From Bacteroidota bacterium (lineage in GTDB: Bacteria > Bacteroidota > Bacteroidia > Chitinophagales > Saprospiraceae), in assembly GCA_020160935.1 (NCBI GenBank), contig JAIUPL010000001.1, forward strand, positions 62,001-126,000: 64,000 nt of DNA, given 5' to 3'. The position numbers and the translations under genes are program-made. The number at the start of each line of letters is the position of its first letter. Position 1 is the first letter of the stretch. Shown one piece after another: positions 1-7,924 of this stretch. Below the pieces are notes generated by a model. It was not told the DNA's origin. It did not search any database and worked only from the letters and a program-made list of their open reading frames with translations.

Positions 1-199
1 CGCGCTGGTTGACAATGATGCCAGCGTCTTGTAAAAAGGTAACCGACCGCACCACCGTATTCGGATTTACCTGTAGTTCGGCAGCCAGTTCGCGCACCGA
101 AGGAATGCGTTCGCCGGGCGGCCATTCGCCTGCCATGATTCGTGTGGCTACCTGTCGGGCAATTTGCAGCCAGATAGCCGTTTGCGCTTGAAATTCCAT
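1..199 (-). CDS. GntR-family transcriptional regulator, YtrA-like (partial, runs off the left edge)
   Basis: Only the first 66 codons are present. They encode a winged helix-turn-helix of the GntR type: an opening like MEFQAQTAIWLQIARQVATR, then GEWPPGERIPSVRELA and VNPNTVVRSV, which are hallmark residues of the YtrA subfamily (short regulators that sit with ABC transporters). It is the last visible gene of a minus-strand operon, three bases after the permease stop. By analogy with YtrA it should repress its own ABC operon by binding the palindrome at 1829-1852. The effector is unknown and the C-terminal part lies outside the window. Confidence 0.85.
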   Translation of the reverse strand, partial: MEFQAQTAIWLQIARQVATRIMAGEWPPGERIPSVRELAAELQVNPNTVVRSVTFLQDAGIIVNQR

Positions 200-202
200 A
201 TG

Positions 203-973
203 TTACAAGGTGCGTTCGCGGGTGAAAAAATAGGTAGACAACAACAGCAAAAACGAGGGGATGAATACACCGATCATCCAGAAAAGGCGCACCAACACCT
301 GTGTATGGGTGTCTAATTGTGGATCGTAGTACGACATACTAACCTGTTCCAGCAGGGCCGATTTTTCCATACCGAAAGAAAAACCGCCGGTCCCGATAAG
401 TGCAAGTTGAAACAACACAATAAACAGTACCACAAAAAATACCAGGCCCTTCAAGACGCCCAGTCGTTTCCAGGCCAGGCCCGATGCATAGGCAGCAGGC
501 AATGACATATAAAAGATGAAAAGTGAAATTTTTACATCTCCGCTCCCCCAGTCGATGGAACGGTATCGGAATGCCATCCAGTGGAGCGACATCCAGCCAA
601 ACACTTCAAACAACAGGTTGTACGTCAGCCAAATGATGAATGGGAACACAACTCCTACCAACAGGCTTTTAGCCAGCCATTTCTCCAGTGCCGAAGCCGG
701 CAACATCAGGGAACGGGCAGCGCCGCCTGTTTTCCCCAGTTCGCTGTATGCCAGGCCGGCGTGCAACCAGCCACAGGCGCACAAATAGACATTAAACATC
801 AAAAAAGGTGTCTCACTTTGCAGGTTGACATAAGCCCCGTGCGCATCGATGAAAAAAAAGAAAAGCAGCAGCGGAATCATTCCCAGCAGTACGAGATAGG
901 GTAAAATGGGCTGATTTTGCCAACTCAGTCGGAAAACCTGAACGAAGCGGCGAACATCAAATGTGTTGTTCAT
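203..973 (-). CDS. ABC transporter permease subunit
   Basis: A 256-residue membrane protein with about six hydrophobic segments, for example the runs around PYLVLLGMIPLLLFFFF, LLVGVVFPFIIWLTYNLLF and GLVFFVVLFIVLFQLALIG, ending in a basic tail (FFTRERTL). The start chosen is the ATG at 971-973 (MNNTFDVRRF), because the longer reading would lie mostly inside the ATPase gene. It overlaps that gene by 17 bases, a common coupling in operons. It should form the membrane part of a YtrBC-like exporter of unknown substrate; no substrate-specific motif is visible. Confidence 0.85.
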   Translation of the reverse strand: MNNTFDVRRFVQVFRLSWQNQPILPYLVLLGMIPLLLFFFFIDAHGAYVNLQSETPFLMFNVYLCACGWLHAGLAYSELGKTGGAARSLMLPASALEKWLAKSLLVGVVFPFIIWLTYNLLFEVFGWMSLHWMAFRYRSIDWGSGDVKISLFIFYMSLPAAYASGLAWKRLGVLKGLVFFVVLFIVLFQLALIGTGGFSFGMEKSALLEQVSMSYYDPQLDTHTQVLVRLFWMIGVFIPSFLLLLSTYFFTRERTL

Positions 974-1805
974 ACGGCAAGGAATTTTGAATGATTTCAG
1001 GATGTGATTGAAGCGCTTTGAACAGCAGTTCCAGGTCGAGTGGGCCTTCCTGTCCCTGCGTATTGCGCAACAGGCAATGGTGGCCGCCCGGTATTCGTTC
1101 GGAATACAACAGTTCGTCGGCATCGGGCAGTTGCACGGTTGTAACCGTGCGCAAATGCGTTGTCAACTGTTCCAAAGAGGATTCCAGCAATACGTGCTGC
1201 GCTTTCAGGACGATCAGGTGATCGAGCAGCATGGCTACGTCGTGTACATGATGCGTGGCAATGATAGCCAGGCGCTGCTCGTCGATGCGGGCACTCAACA
1301 GCCGCCGAAAACTGTCTTTGGAGGGAATATCCAGCCCATCCGTGGGTTCGTCGAAGAGCAGGATTTGACACCCACTGGCAATGGCAAAACTGAGTATCAC
1401 TTTCTTTTTCTGGCCAAACGAGAGGTCGGAAAGTGACGCATCGGCAGCAAGCCTAAATGTTTCCAGTGCATGCAACCAGGAGGTAATACTGAAATGAGGA
1501 TAAAAGGGCGCGTACCGTTTTTGATATGCCTGCACTGTCACACGAGGCAGGTCAAATTCGACCGGCACATAGTACACCTGCTCCAGAAAGGACGGCTGGC
1601 GCAACATCGGCTTCTTCCCGTCTACCGAAATATTTCCGGCTGTTGGAAACAGCAACCCGCCAAGCAAATGCAGCAAGGTGGTTTTGCCCACGCCATTGGC
1701 TCCCAAGACGCCATACACGCCCCCCGCCTCCATCTGAAGATTGATCCGGTCGAGTACCGGCCTGTTTTTCCGATAACTGAACGACATGCTCTGAACATCA
1801 ATCAT
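957..1805 (-). CDS. ABC transporter ATP-binding protein
   Basis: A 282-residue ABC ATPase, first gene of the operon. Walker A is GANGVGKTT at about residues 35-43, the signature is LSFGQKKKV, Walker B is ILLFDEPTDGLD and the switch histidine is in IIATHH. The C-terminal 70 residues are an accessory region after the nucleotide-binding domain. Together with the downstream permease and GntR regulator it makes a classic regulated exporter of the YtrA/YtrB type. Transcription probably starts at the TATGTTTG box (1854-1861) and is controlled at the adjacent palindrome. Confidence 0.92.
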   Translation of the reverse strand: MIDVQSMSFSYRKNRPVLDRINLQMEAGGVYGVLGANGVGKTTLLHLLGGLLFPTAGNISVDGKKPMLRQPSFLEQVYYVPVEFDLPRVTVQAYQKRYAPFYPHFSITSWLHALETFRLAADASLSDLSFGQKKKVILSFAIASGCQILLFDEPTDGLDIPSKDSFRRLLSARIDEQRLAIIATHHVHDVAMLLDHLIVLKAQHVLLESSLEQLTTHLRTVTTVQLPDADELLYSERIPGGHHCLLRNTQGQEGPLDLELLFKALQSHPEIIQNSLPYEQHI

Positions 1806-1828
1806 AAGGTAGTTTGTTTTAGTGAATT

Positions 1829-1852
1829 AGTGTACTATTTAAATAGTACACT
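1829..1852. promoter_or_regulatory. Palindromic operator for the GntR/ABC operon
   Basis: A perfect 24-bp palindrome with half-site AGTGTACTATTT, so outer hexamers AGTGTA and TACACT are 12 bp apart. The operator known for B. subtilis YtrA is, from memory, AGTGTA/TACACT with a spacer of about 13 bp, so this is a close match. It lies just downstream of the minus-strand TATGTTTG box and 23 bp before the ATPase start, the right place for a repressor. The match to an operon containing a YtrA-like gene makes autoregulation likely. Confidence 0.8.
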
Positions 1853-1853
1853 G

Positions 1854-1861
1854 CAAACATA
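1854..1861 (-). promoter_or_regulatory. Promoter -7 box (TATGTTTG) of the ABC operon
   Basis: Read on the minus strand this is TATGTTTG, matching the Bacteroidota primary-sigma -7 element TAnnTTTG. The operator palindrome begins 2 bp downstream, so a bound repressor would sit on the transcription start. Confidence 0.6.
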
Positions 1862-1962
1862 AACCCCTTTACGCATACAGCGCAAGTGGTAACAGGATAT
1901 TTTTTTTCAAAAATCTTATTAACGCCCCGGATTGCTGCTGCAAGCACTTTCTTTGCACACCT

Positions 1963-3366
1963 ATGAGTGTCCTTTTCAGCCACGGATATTTTCTCTGCGA
2001 AGACCCGAAAGAGCAGCAGATCATGAAGCCCTACCCGCCGCTGGGCCTGCTGTACCTGTCGGCCTGGCTGGATAAACACGGGGTAGAAAATGAAGTGTTT
2101 GACACTACTTTTTCCGAAAAAAAGTATCTGAAAGCCCGCTTGCTCGAAACCCCGCCACGCATCGTGGCCCTGTACGCCAACCTGATGACCAAGCGCAACG
2201 TACTGGAAATTGCGGCGTTTATCCGCAAAGAGGAAAGTCTTCGAAACACCCTCGTGGTAATGGGCGGGCCCGATGTGACGCACAATGCTGCCGACTACCT
2301 GGCACATGGCGCCGACCTGATCGTGATTGGGGAAGGCGAGCAAACCATGCTCGACATTTGCCTTAGCGCGGAACACGGTGGGCGGGAAAACCTGCAACGA
2401 TTCGCACACATACCCGGACTCGCTTTTTTACAACCCGACGGACTGCTTTTCAAAACACCTCCGCGGGAAAAATTGCGCGACATCGACGCACTCCCATTTC
2501 CCAATCGCCACAAAATCGACCTTCAGCAATACCTCTCTGCATGGAAAAAAGCACATGGTCACAGTGCCGTCAGCATCAGCACGCAACGCGGTTGCCCATA
2601 TACCTGCCGCTGGTGTAGCACGGCAGTGTACGGACAGAGTTACCGGCGGCGCAGCCCCGAAAAATTGGTCGATGAAATCGTCTTTTTGCAGGAAAACTAC
2701 GATTTCGACCTGATCTGGTTTGTCGATGATGTGTTCACGGTGAGTCATAAATGGCTGGGTGAATTTTGCAGCGAACTGCGCAGCCGCAACGTTCAAATTC
2801 AATTCGAGTGTATTACCCGCGCCGACCGCCTCAATGCTGCTGTCATCGACCTCCTGCGCGAGGCAGGCTGTTTCCGTGTGTGGATTGGCGCCGAAAGTGG
2901 TTCCCAGCGCATTATCGATGCTATGGATCGCCGCGTCGATGTACTGCAAGTGCAACAGATGATTCGCGCCGCTTCCGAAGCAGGCATTCAGACAGGCACT
3001 TTTATCATGCTGGGCTATCCTGGCGAAACAGAACGCGACATTCGGGATACAGTGGCACACTTGCAGGCGTCCAACCCCGACCTGTTTACAATTACCGTTG
3101 CATACCCGATCAAAGGCACAGGCCTGTACGAAGAAGTACAAAACGCCACTACCACGCAACTGCCCTGGGCGGAGAGCACCGACCGCGATCAGGATTTCAA
3201 GCGCACCTATCCAAGGCCATACTACGATTATGCTGTCCGCTGGACGGTAAATGCCGTGCACTTACATAAACTCCGGCTTGCCGGTAAGGCGTACTCCCTC
3301 AAAGGATTCAAACTGGGTGTAAAAACGGCTGCTGCGCGCGCCGGCATGTTGTGGTGGCGCAGGTAG
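1963..3366 (+). CDS. B12-binding-domain radical SAM protein
   Basis: A 467-residue protein with an N-terminal cobalamin-binding-type Rossmann region (residues about 1-140; PYPPLGLLYLSAWLDKHG is typical of the family) and a radical SAM core. The 4Fe-4S motif is C211-xxx-C215-xx-C218 within RGCPYTCRWC, and GGPDVTHNA and IGAESGSQ are family-like segments. The usual DxHxxG cobalamin motif is not evident. Such proteins do methylations or rearrangements on lipids, tetrapyrroles or natural products; the substrate cannot be told from sequence. It is a single gene, divergent from the ABC operon, with a possible TTTG box just before the ATG giving a very short leader. Confidence 0.88.
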   Translation: MSVLFSHGYFLCEDPKEQQIMKPYPPLGLLYLSAWLDKHGVENEVFDTTFSEKKYLKARLLETPPRIVALYANLMTKRNVLEIAAFIRKEESLRNTLVVMGGPDVTHNAADYLAHGADLIVIGEGEQTMLDICLSAEHGGRENLQRFAHIPGLAFLQPDGLLFKTPPREKLRDIDALPFPNRHKIDLQQYLSAWKKAHGHSAVSISTQRGCPYTCRWCSTAVYGQSYRRRSPEKLVDEIVFLQENYDFDLIWFVDDVFTVSHKWLGEFCSELRSRNVQIQFECITRADRLNAAVIDLLREAGCFRVWIGAESGSQRIIDAMDRRVDVLQVQQMIRAASEAGIQTGTFIMLGYPGETERDIRDTVAHLQASNPDLFTITVAYPIKGTGLYEEVQNATTTQLPWAESTDRDQDFKRTYPRPYYDYAVRWTVNAVHLHKLRLAGKAYSLKGFKLGVKTAAARAGMLWWRR

Positions 3367-3379
3367 AGGCAAGTATAAC

Positions 3380-3412
3380 AAACCTCATAGGTTTTGAAAA
3401 CCTATAAGGTTT
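3380..3412. terminator. Hairpin between the radical SAM gene and thrB
   Basis: Arms AAACCTCATAGGTTTT and AAAACCTATAAGGTTT form a 16-bp stem with a single C/T difference around one central G. It begins 13 bp after the radical SAM stop codon and most likely ends that transcript. The TTTTG in its centre could also serve as the -33 element of the thrB promoter. Confidence 0.6.
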
Positions 3413-3419
3413 CGTAGCG

Positions 3420-3427
3420 TATCTTTG
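3420..3427 (+). promoter_or_regulatory. Promoter -7 box (TATCTTTG) of thrB
   Basis: TATCTTTG fits the TAnnTTTG consensus. It lies about 50 bp before the chosen thrB start, with a TTG 23 bp upstream inside the preceding hairpin as a candidate -33 element. Confidence 0.55.
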
Positions 3428-3478
3428 CGCCCCGGTAAAATTACCGTACACCATACCTTCACTATAATATCCAGTACC

Positions 3479-4408
3479 TTGGGAATCAAAGCATTTGCGC
3501 CAGCCAGCATTGGAAACGTCGGCGTAGGATTTGACATCATGGGTTTGTGCCTAGAACGCCCCGGCGACGAAGTGGTGGCGAGCAAAAGCGATACGCCCGG
3601 TTTGCGCATTACCAAAATAACCGGCCATGGCGGCCGCCTTTCCAGCGAAGTAGAGAAAAATACGGCCGGTGTGGCTGCACGCAGTTTGCTCGAATACCTG
3701 GGTGAATCCGGGCACGGTATCGAACTGGAAATCCATAAAAAAATGCCCTTTGGGAGCGGCCTTGGCAGCAGTGCCGCCAGCGCCGTGGCTGCCGTGCTGG
3801 CCGTCAGCGAACTGTTGAGAACGGGCATGAGCAAGCGCGAACTTTTGCATTTTGCCTGCCTGGGCGAACAACTGGCTTCGGGTAGTTACCACGCCGACAA
3901 TGTGGCGCCCTCGCTCATTGGTGGTATCGTGCTTATTCGCGACAATGCCACGCTCGATGTACACCGGCTGCATGTGCCCAAAGGGCTGTATGTAGTGGTC
4001 GTGTACCCGAAAGTGGAAGTACTGACCAAAGAAGCGCGCGCCATCCTGAAACCGGAAGTTTCGATGAAACAATACATTTCGCAAAGTGCCAATGTCGGCG
4101 GGTTTATCGTCGGTTTGTACAACAGCGATATTGGACTCATCGGGCGCAGCCTGCGCGATGATATTATCGAGCCACAACGCGCCGCCCTGATTCCGGGTTT
4201 TTATGATGTGAAATCGGCAGCGCTGGAAACGGAAGGCGTGCTCGGCTGCAGTATTTCCGGCTCCGGGCCCTCGGTTTTTGCGCTTTGTGCCAACAGCCTG
4301 GCTGCCGAAAGCGCCGGACTAGCCATGCAAAAGGTATTTGCCCAACAGAAAATTGAAAGCCAGATATTCCTTTCCCCCATCAACCAGGAAGGCGCCACCA
4401 TCTGTTAA
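3479..4408 (+). CDS. thrB: Homoserine kinase
   Basis: A 309-residue GHMP-family kinase that phosphorylates homoserine in threonine synthesis. The N-terminus IKAFAPASIGNVGVGFDIMG, the ATP-binding loop MPFGSGLGSSAASAVAA and the C-terminal SISGSGPSVFAL are the three GHMP motifs. The start chosen is TTG at 3479 (LGIKAFAP), which gives the usual homoserine kinase N-terminus; no in-frame ATG lies nearby, and the longer TTG frame at 3425 would begin inside the -7 box. Threonine synthase and homoserine dehydrogenase genes are not in the window, so it is a separated member of the thr pathway. Confidence 0.92.
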   Translation: MGIKAFAPASIGNVGVGFDIMGLCLERPGDEVVASKSDTPGLRITKITGHGGRLSSEVEKNTAGVAARSLLEYLGESGHGIELEIHKKMPFGSGLGSSAASAVAAVLAVSELLRTGMSKRELLHFACLGEQLASGSYHADNVAPSLIGGIVLIRDNATLDVHRLHVPKGLYVVVVYPKVEVLTKEARAILKPEVSMKQYISQSANVGGFIVGLYNSDIGLIGRSLRDDIIEPQRAALIPGFYDVKSAALETEGVLGCSISGSGPSVFALCANSLAAESAGLAMQKVFAQQKIESQIFLSPINQEGATIC

Positions 4409-4425
4409 ATCCCTCCCACTCCTCC

Positions 4426-4465
4426 TCTCTCACTTCTCACCTCTCACCTCTCACCTCTCACCTCT
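4426..4465. repeat. One-sided CT-rich 7-mer tract
   Basis: A degenerate tandem repeat of the word ctcacct in the 61-bp gap between thrB and the next gene, ending 4 bp before the ATG. Its complement (agaggtg) is the same word found at 10396-10423 and 28411-28440. Unlike the long elements elsewhere it has no inverted partner nearby, so it looks like a half element. Confidence 0.7.
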
Positions 4466-4469
4466 AAAA

Positions 4470-5879
4470 ATGCGTCGCGTACTAGAAACCGAGCAAAAAG
4501 CACTCGAAATCAACCTCGATGACCGCGTGTACGGCGCTTTTGCCGAGATCGGCGCCGGACAGGAAGTCGCGCGTCATTTTTTTCAGGTGGGAGCCGCCGC
4601 TGGCACCATTGCCAAAACAATGAGTGCCTATGACAAAACGGTGTCGGATGAGATTTATGGGGCCGAGCAAAAAGGCAGCGGGCGTTATGTGTGCGAGTCG
4701 CGCCTCTACAAAATGCTTGGCCACGAATACGACTTGATGGAAAACCGCCTGCGTGTGGTGCGGCCCGAACAGGCGTTTTTTGCATTTGCAGATACCGTGG
4801 CGGCGATCAATTTCCAGAAAACCATCAAAGGGGACGGCTGGCTGGGCTTGCGTTTCCAACTTCGGGCCAATACCCGCCCCAACGACCTGATCGTGCACGT
4901 GCGCCTGCTCGACAACGACAACCGGCTTCAACAACAGGCAGTAGGCATTCTTGGGGTCAATATGATTTATGCCTGCTATCGTTTTTATCACCACCCGGAG
5001 ACACTGATTCAGTCGCTCATGGACAACCTGCACGGTCGTATCGCACTCGATATGATCCGGCTGGAAGGCCCCGATTTCCAGCAACTCGACAATCGCCTCG
5101 TGGCTTTGTGGCTGGTGAAAAACGGATTGAGCAGCGTGGCGATTTTTGGTCCGGATAAAAGAGGGTTACACGCTGGCGAATTCCTGTACAAAAAATCAAT
5201 CCTCATCGCCCGCGGCAGTTACCGCCCCACCACCCTGGTGCAGCAGGATATGATAAAGACCGCTTACGATCAGTTCAGGGCCGAATCGGATGTCGATCCG
5301 AACCAGACCTTCCTGCTCACCGAAATTGCACTCGACAACCTGCGCGCCGAAGGCGAAATAGACGAACAGGATTTTATTGACCGCGTAGACATGCTCTGTG
5401 CCCTGGGCCAAACAGTGATTATTTCCAATTATTCCCAGCACAAAAAACTCATTGCCTATTTCAGCGACTACAAGGTGCAACGCATCGGACTGGTGATGGG
5501 CGTGCGCAAACTCAAACATATCCTGCGCGAAACCTGCGAACAAAACCCGCACAACCTGCTGGGCGCGTTTGGCGAACTATTCCCTCAAAATGTTCGTTTG
5601 TACGTCTATCCGGCCCGCGACAAACAATCGGGCCAGTTGATCAACGCACAAAATGTGACCATCCCCAAAGACATTCATTTCCTGTATCACTACCTGCTTG
5701 AAAACCGCAACATCGTGGATATTCAGCATTTCAACCCCGATATTCTAGGCATTTACCACCGCGAAGTACTGGCCATGATTCAACAAGGCGAACCCGGCTG
5801 GGAAGAAAAAGTACCCGATGAAGTGGCGCATTTGATCAGGGAAAAACGTTTGTTCAAATATCGGGTGAGTAGTGAGTAG
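4470..5879 (+). CDS. Conserved protein of unknown function (469 aa)
   Basis: I do not recognise a function. It begins MRRVLETEQKALEINLDD, followed by a striking glycine-rich stretch (FAEIGAGQEVARHFFQVGAA) at about residues 23-42, and reads as one soluble polypeptide without signal peptide or membrane segments. No nucleotidyltransferase HxGH motif, Walker A or protease motif is visible. The start at 4470 is the first ATG after the repeat tract. The last codons (VSSE and the TAG) are written by a GTGAGTA word tract at 5865-5885. It lies between thrB and the YqeY gene on the same strand. The even composition and good codon usage make it a real gene. Confidence 0.8.
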   Translation: MRRVLETEQKALEINLDDRVYGAFAEIGAGQEVARHFFQVGAAAGTIAKTMSAYDKTVSDEIYGAEQKGSGRYVCESRLYKMLGHEYDLMENRLRVVRPEQAFFAFADTVAAINFQKTIKGDGWLGLRFQLRANTRPNDLIVHVRLLDNDNRLQQQAVGILGVNMIYACYRFYHHPETLIQSLMDNLHGRIALDMIRLEGPDFQQLDNRLVALWLVKNGLSSVAIFGPDKRGLHAGEFLYKKSILIARGSYRPTTLVQQDMIKTAYDQFRAESDVDPNQTFLLTEIALDNLRAEGEIDEQDFIDRVDMLCALGQTVIISNYSQHKKLIAYFSDYKVQRIGLVMGVRKLKHILRETCEQNPHNLLGAFGELFPQNVRLYVYPARDKQSGQLINAQNVTIPKDIHFLYHYLLENRNIVDIQHFNPDILGIYHREVLAMIQQGEPGWEEKVPDEVAHLIREKRLFKYRVSSE

Positions 5880-5885
5880 TGAGTG
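5865..5885. repeat. GTGAGTA word tract at a gene 3' end
   Basis: Three tandem copies of GTGAGTA/GTGAGTG, the same word that makes the arms of the 6366-6526 element. The tract encodes the last residues and the TAG stop of the upstream gene. Confidence 0.65.
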
Positions 5886-5916
5886 GATTGTTTTCAATGA
5901 AGAAAAAATTCAAGTT

Positions 5917-6363
5917 ATGTCATTAGAAGAAAAAATAAACGAAGACCTGAAAACCGCCATGCGCGCCAAGGACGATGTGGCCCTGCGCGGTATCCGTGCC
6001 ATAAAAAGCGCCATTTTGCTGGCTAAAACAGACGGCAGCGGCCAGGCAATCGACGAAGCCAAAGAAGTGCAGATGTTGCAAAAACTCGTCAAAACCCGCC
6101 AGGAATCGCTTGATATTTATATCAAAAACAGCCGCGAAGAACTGGCTCAGAAAGAACGCGAAGAAATTGACGTCATTAAACGTTACCTCCCGGCCATGAT
6201 CGAAGGGACCGAACTGGAAGCCATTCTCCAGCAAATTATCGCTGAAACCGGCGCCACCAGCGCCAAAGACATGGGCAAGGTAATGGGCGCTGCCAACAAA
6301 CAACTGGCTGGCAAAGCCGATGGACGGGCAATTTCGGAGATTGTGAAAAAAATCTTGCAGTAA
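5917..6363 (+). CDS. GatB/YqeY domain protein
   Basis: A 148-residue YqeY-family protein, the normal length for the family. It starts MSLEEKINEDLKTAMRAKD and carries family segments LRGIRAIKSAI, REEIDVIKRYLPAMI and AKDMGKVMGAAN. The fold resembles the C-terminal tRNA-binding domains of GatB, and a role near tRNA or aminoacylation is usually inferred, without a proven reaction. The ATG at 5917 was chosen over a longer frame that starts in the repeat tract. The stop codon is followed at once by the long inverted repeat at 6366. Confidence 0.9.
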   Translation: MSLEEKINEDLKTAMRAKDDVALRGIRAIKSAILLAKTDGSGQAIDEAKEVQMLQKLVKTRQESLDIYIKNSREELAQKEREEIDVIKRYLPAMIEGTELEAILQQIIAETGATSAKDMGKVMGAANKQLAGKADGRAISEIVKKILQ

Positions 6364-6365
6364 AA

Positions 6366-6526
6366 GTGGTGAGTAGTGAGTGGTGAGTAGTGAGTAGTGA
6401 GTAGTGAGTGGTGAGTAGAGTGTCCGATAAAAGGCTAAGGATAATCTACTCACCACTCACTACTCACTACTCACCACTCACTACTCACTACTCACCACTC
6501 ACTACTCACCACTCACCACTCACCAC
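6366..6526. repeat. Long inverted repeat element 1 (GTGAGTA words)
   Basis: The left arm is a run of GTGAGTAGT/GTGAGTGGT words (6366-6414) and the right arm its reverse complement (6450-6526). Between them lies the core GTAGAGTGTCC (6415-6425) with a decayed partner GGATAATCTAC (6439-6449). The arms start 2 bp after the YqeY stop and end 1 bp before the lptB ATG, so the element fills the whole gap and would be a giant hairpin in any transcript crossing it. Confidence 0.85.
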
Positions 6527-6527
6527 T

Positions 6528-7265
6528 ATGGTACTTAGAGCAGAAAATATCATCAAGGTATACGGCAAACGCACAGTGGTGCGTGGTGTTTCATTTGATG
6601 TGAAACAGGGCGAAATTGTCGGTTTGCTGGGCCCGAACGGCGCCGGCAAAACCACCTCGTTTTACATGACTGTGGGCTTTATTCAGCCTACCAGCGGAAG
6701 CGTTTACCTTGATACAGAGGAAATTACCACCTTGCCCATGTACCGCCGCGCCCAGAAAGGTATCGGTTACCTGCCGCAGGAGCCCAGCGTATTCCGCAAA
6801 CTCAGCGTAGAAGATAATATCAAGGCAGTGCTGGAAATGACCAAACTCAGCAAAGCCGAACAGGCCGAAAAACTGGAGTCGCTCATCGACGAATTTAACC
6901 TGCACAAAGTGCGAAAAGGCAATGGCGACACCCTTTCAGGCGGAGAGCGGCGCCGCACGGAAATTGCCCGCGCCCTGGCCTCCGACCCACGGTTTATCCT
7001 GCTCGATGAGCCCTTTGCAGGTATCGACCCGATCGCTGTGGAAGATATTCAGTCGATTGTCGCCAAATTGAAAACCAAGAACATCGGTATTCTCATTACC
7101 GACCACAATGTGCAGGAAACGTTGAGCATCACCGACCGCGCCTACCTCATGTTTGAGGGGAATATCCTGAAGGCCGGTACAGCCGAAGAACTGGCCGAAG
7201 ACGAAATGGTGCGCAAGGTGTATCTGGGCAAGCATTTTGTGCTGAAACGGAAGGTGATGGACTAA
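6528..7265 (+). CDS. lptB: LPS export ABC transporter ATP-binding protein
   Basis: A 245-residue ABC ATPase matching LptB, which powers extraction of lipopolysaccharide from the inner membrane with LptF/LptG. Walker A is GPNGAGKTT (about residues 35-43), the signature LSGGERRR (136-143), Walker [16 protein letters not shown] (156-170), and the switch histidine lies in ITDHNVQ (about 193). The run [16 protein letters not shown] is diagnostic for LptB. The start at 6528 is the first ATG after the repeat; upstream in-frame codons are repeat sequence. Other lpt genes are not in the window. Confidence 0.93.
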   Translation: MVLRAENIIKVYGKRTVVRGVSFDVKQGEIVGLLGPNGAGKTTSFYMTVGFIQPTSGSVYLDTEEITTLPMYRRAQKGIGYLPQEPSVFRKLSVEDNIKAVLEMTKLSKAEQAEKLESLIDEFNLHKVRKGNGDTLSGGERRRTEIARALASDPRFILLDEPFAGIDPIAVEDIQSIVAKLKTKNIGILITDHNVQETLSITDRAYLMFEGNILKAGTAEELAEDEMVRKVYLGKHFVLKRKVMD

Positions 7266-7267
7266 GA

Positions 7268-7317
7268 ATTTACGATTGTAGATTACATCGTAAATCATGT
7301 AATCTACAATCGTAAAT
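7268..7317. terminator. Bidirectional hairpin between lptB and the acyltransferase
   Basis: Two perfect 21-bp arms (left 7268-7288, right 7297-7317, arm ATTTACGATTGTAGATTACA plus T) around an 8-nt loop. It lies between two convergent stop codons (TAA ends 7265, the opposite TGA covers 7317-7319), so it probably ends transcripts from both sides. The octamer CGTAAATC recurs in loop and arm, giving it the same word-built look as the larger elements. Confidence 0.75.
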
Positions 7318-7865
7318 CATAGAATCCCCTGTTCCGGATTCCGCCCCTTTATCCCCTTAAAATAGTTCCAGATATAGGCGATATCGGCGTCCTCATTGCT
7401 GGTAGGCCAGAACAATTTCGGGTCAAAAAACACCTCTTTGGTTTCCCAATTGAATGTACAAAGGCAAATAGGCACTTCTGCCAGTCGGGCGATGTGGTAA
7501 AACCCCGTTTTGAAACGCTCCACTTTGGTTCGGGTGCCTTCCGGCGCTATGACCAGGTGCATGCGTTTTTCGCGGTGAAATGCCTCGACGGTAGCCGATA
7601 CGAAATTGTGGTTTTTGCTGCGGTCGACAGGTATGCCACCCAGCCAGCGGAAAAAAATGCCGAAAGGCCAGCGAAAAATGGTGTGTTTACCCACATAATT
7701 GGCCCTGTACTTACCCGCGCTATTGACCAGCACCCCTACCGGAAAATCCCAGTTGGACGTATGTGGAGCCACCGCAATCACCAGTTTGTCCACTTCCGAA
7801 GGATAGTGTCCTGTAATTTTCCAGCCCCATAAACGGAGCAAACCTTTGCTGATCCAACTGAACAT
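7317..7865 (-). CDS. 1-acyl-sn-glycerol-3-phosphate acyltransferase family protein
   Basis: A 182-residue PlsC-type acyltransferase. The catalytic HxxxxD motif is in APHTSNWDFPVG, the second block is FFRWLGGIPVDRSK and the third is APEGTRTKVERFKTGFYHIA, which together form the active site and glycerophosphate pocket. The start chosen is 7865 (MFSWISKGLLRLWGW), the usual family N-terminus; a longer frame to 7916 adds a basic extension. The exact acyl acceptor (lysophosphatidate or another lipid) cannot be told. It is a single gene, convergent with lptB. Confidence 0.85.
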   Translation of the reverse strand: MFSWISKGLLRLWGWKITGHYPSEVDKLVIAVAPHTSNWDFPVGVLVNSAGKYRANYVGKHTIFRWPFGIFFRWLGGIPVDRSKNHNFVSATVEAFHREKRMHLVIAPEGTRTKVERFKTGFYHIARLAEVPICLCTFNWETKEVFFDPKLFWPTSNEDADIAYIWNYFKGIKGRNPEQGIL

Positions 7866-7924
7866 ATCAGGTCTTTTTTTGGTCGTAAAAGTAATAGACC
7901 TGCGTTCCTTTTGCAATTGGCCTT

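Noticed and set aside
1949-1955. TTTG box just before the radical SAM gene as a full promoter
   Set aside because: The sequence is TTTCTTTG, which lacks the TA of TAnnTTTG; mentioned in the gene entry as a possibility only.
6366-6526. Possible CRISPR array because of short tandem repeats
   Set aside because: Units are 7-9 nt, degenerate and without spacers; the array is mirrored about its centre. No cas genes are in the window. The same applies to the other word tracts.
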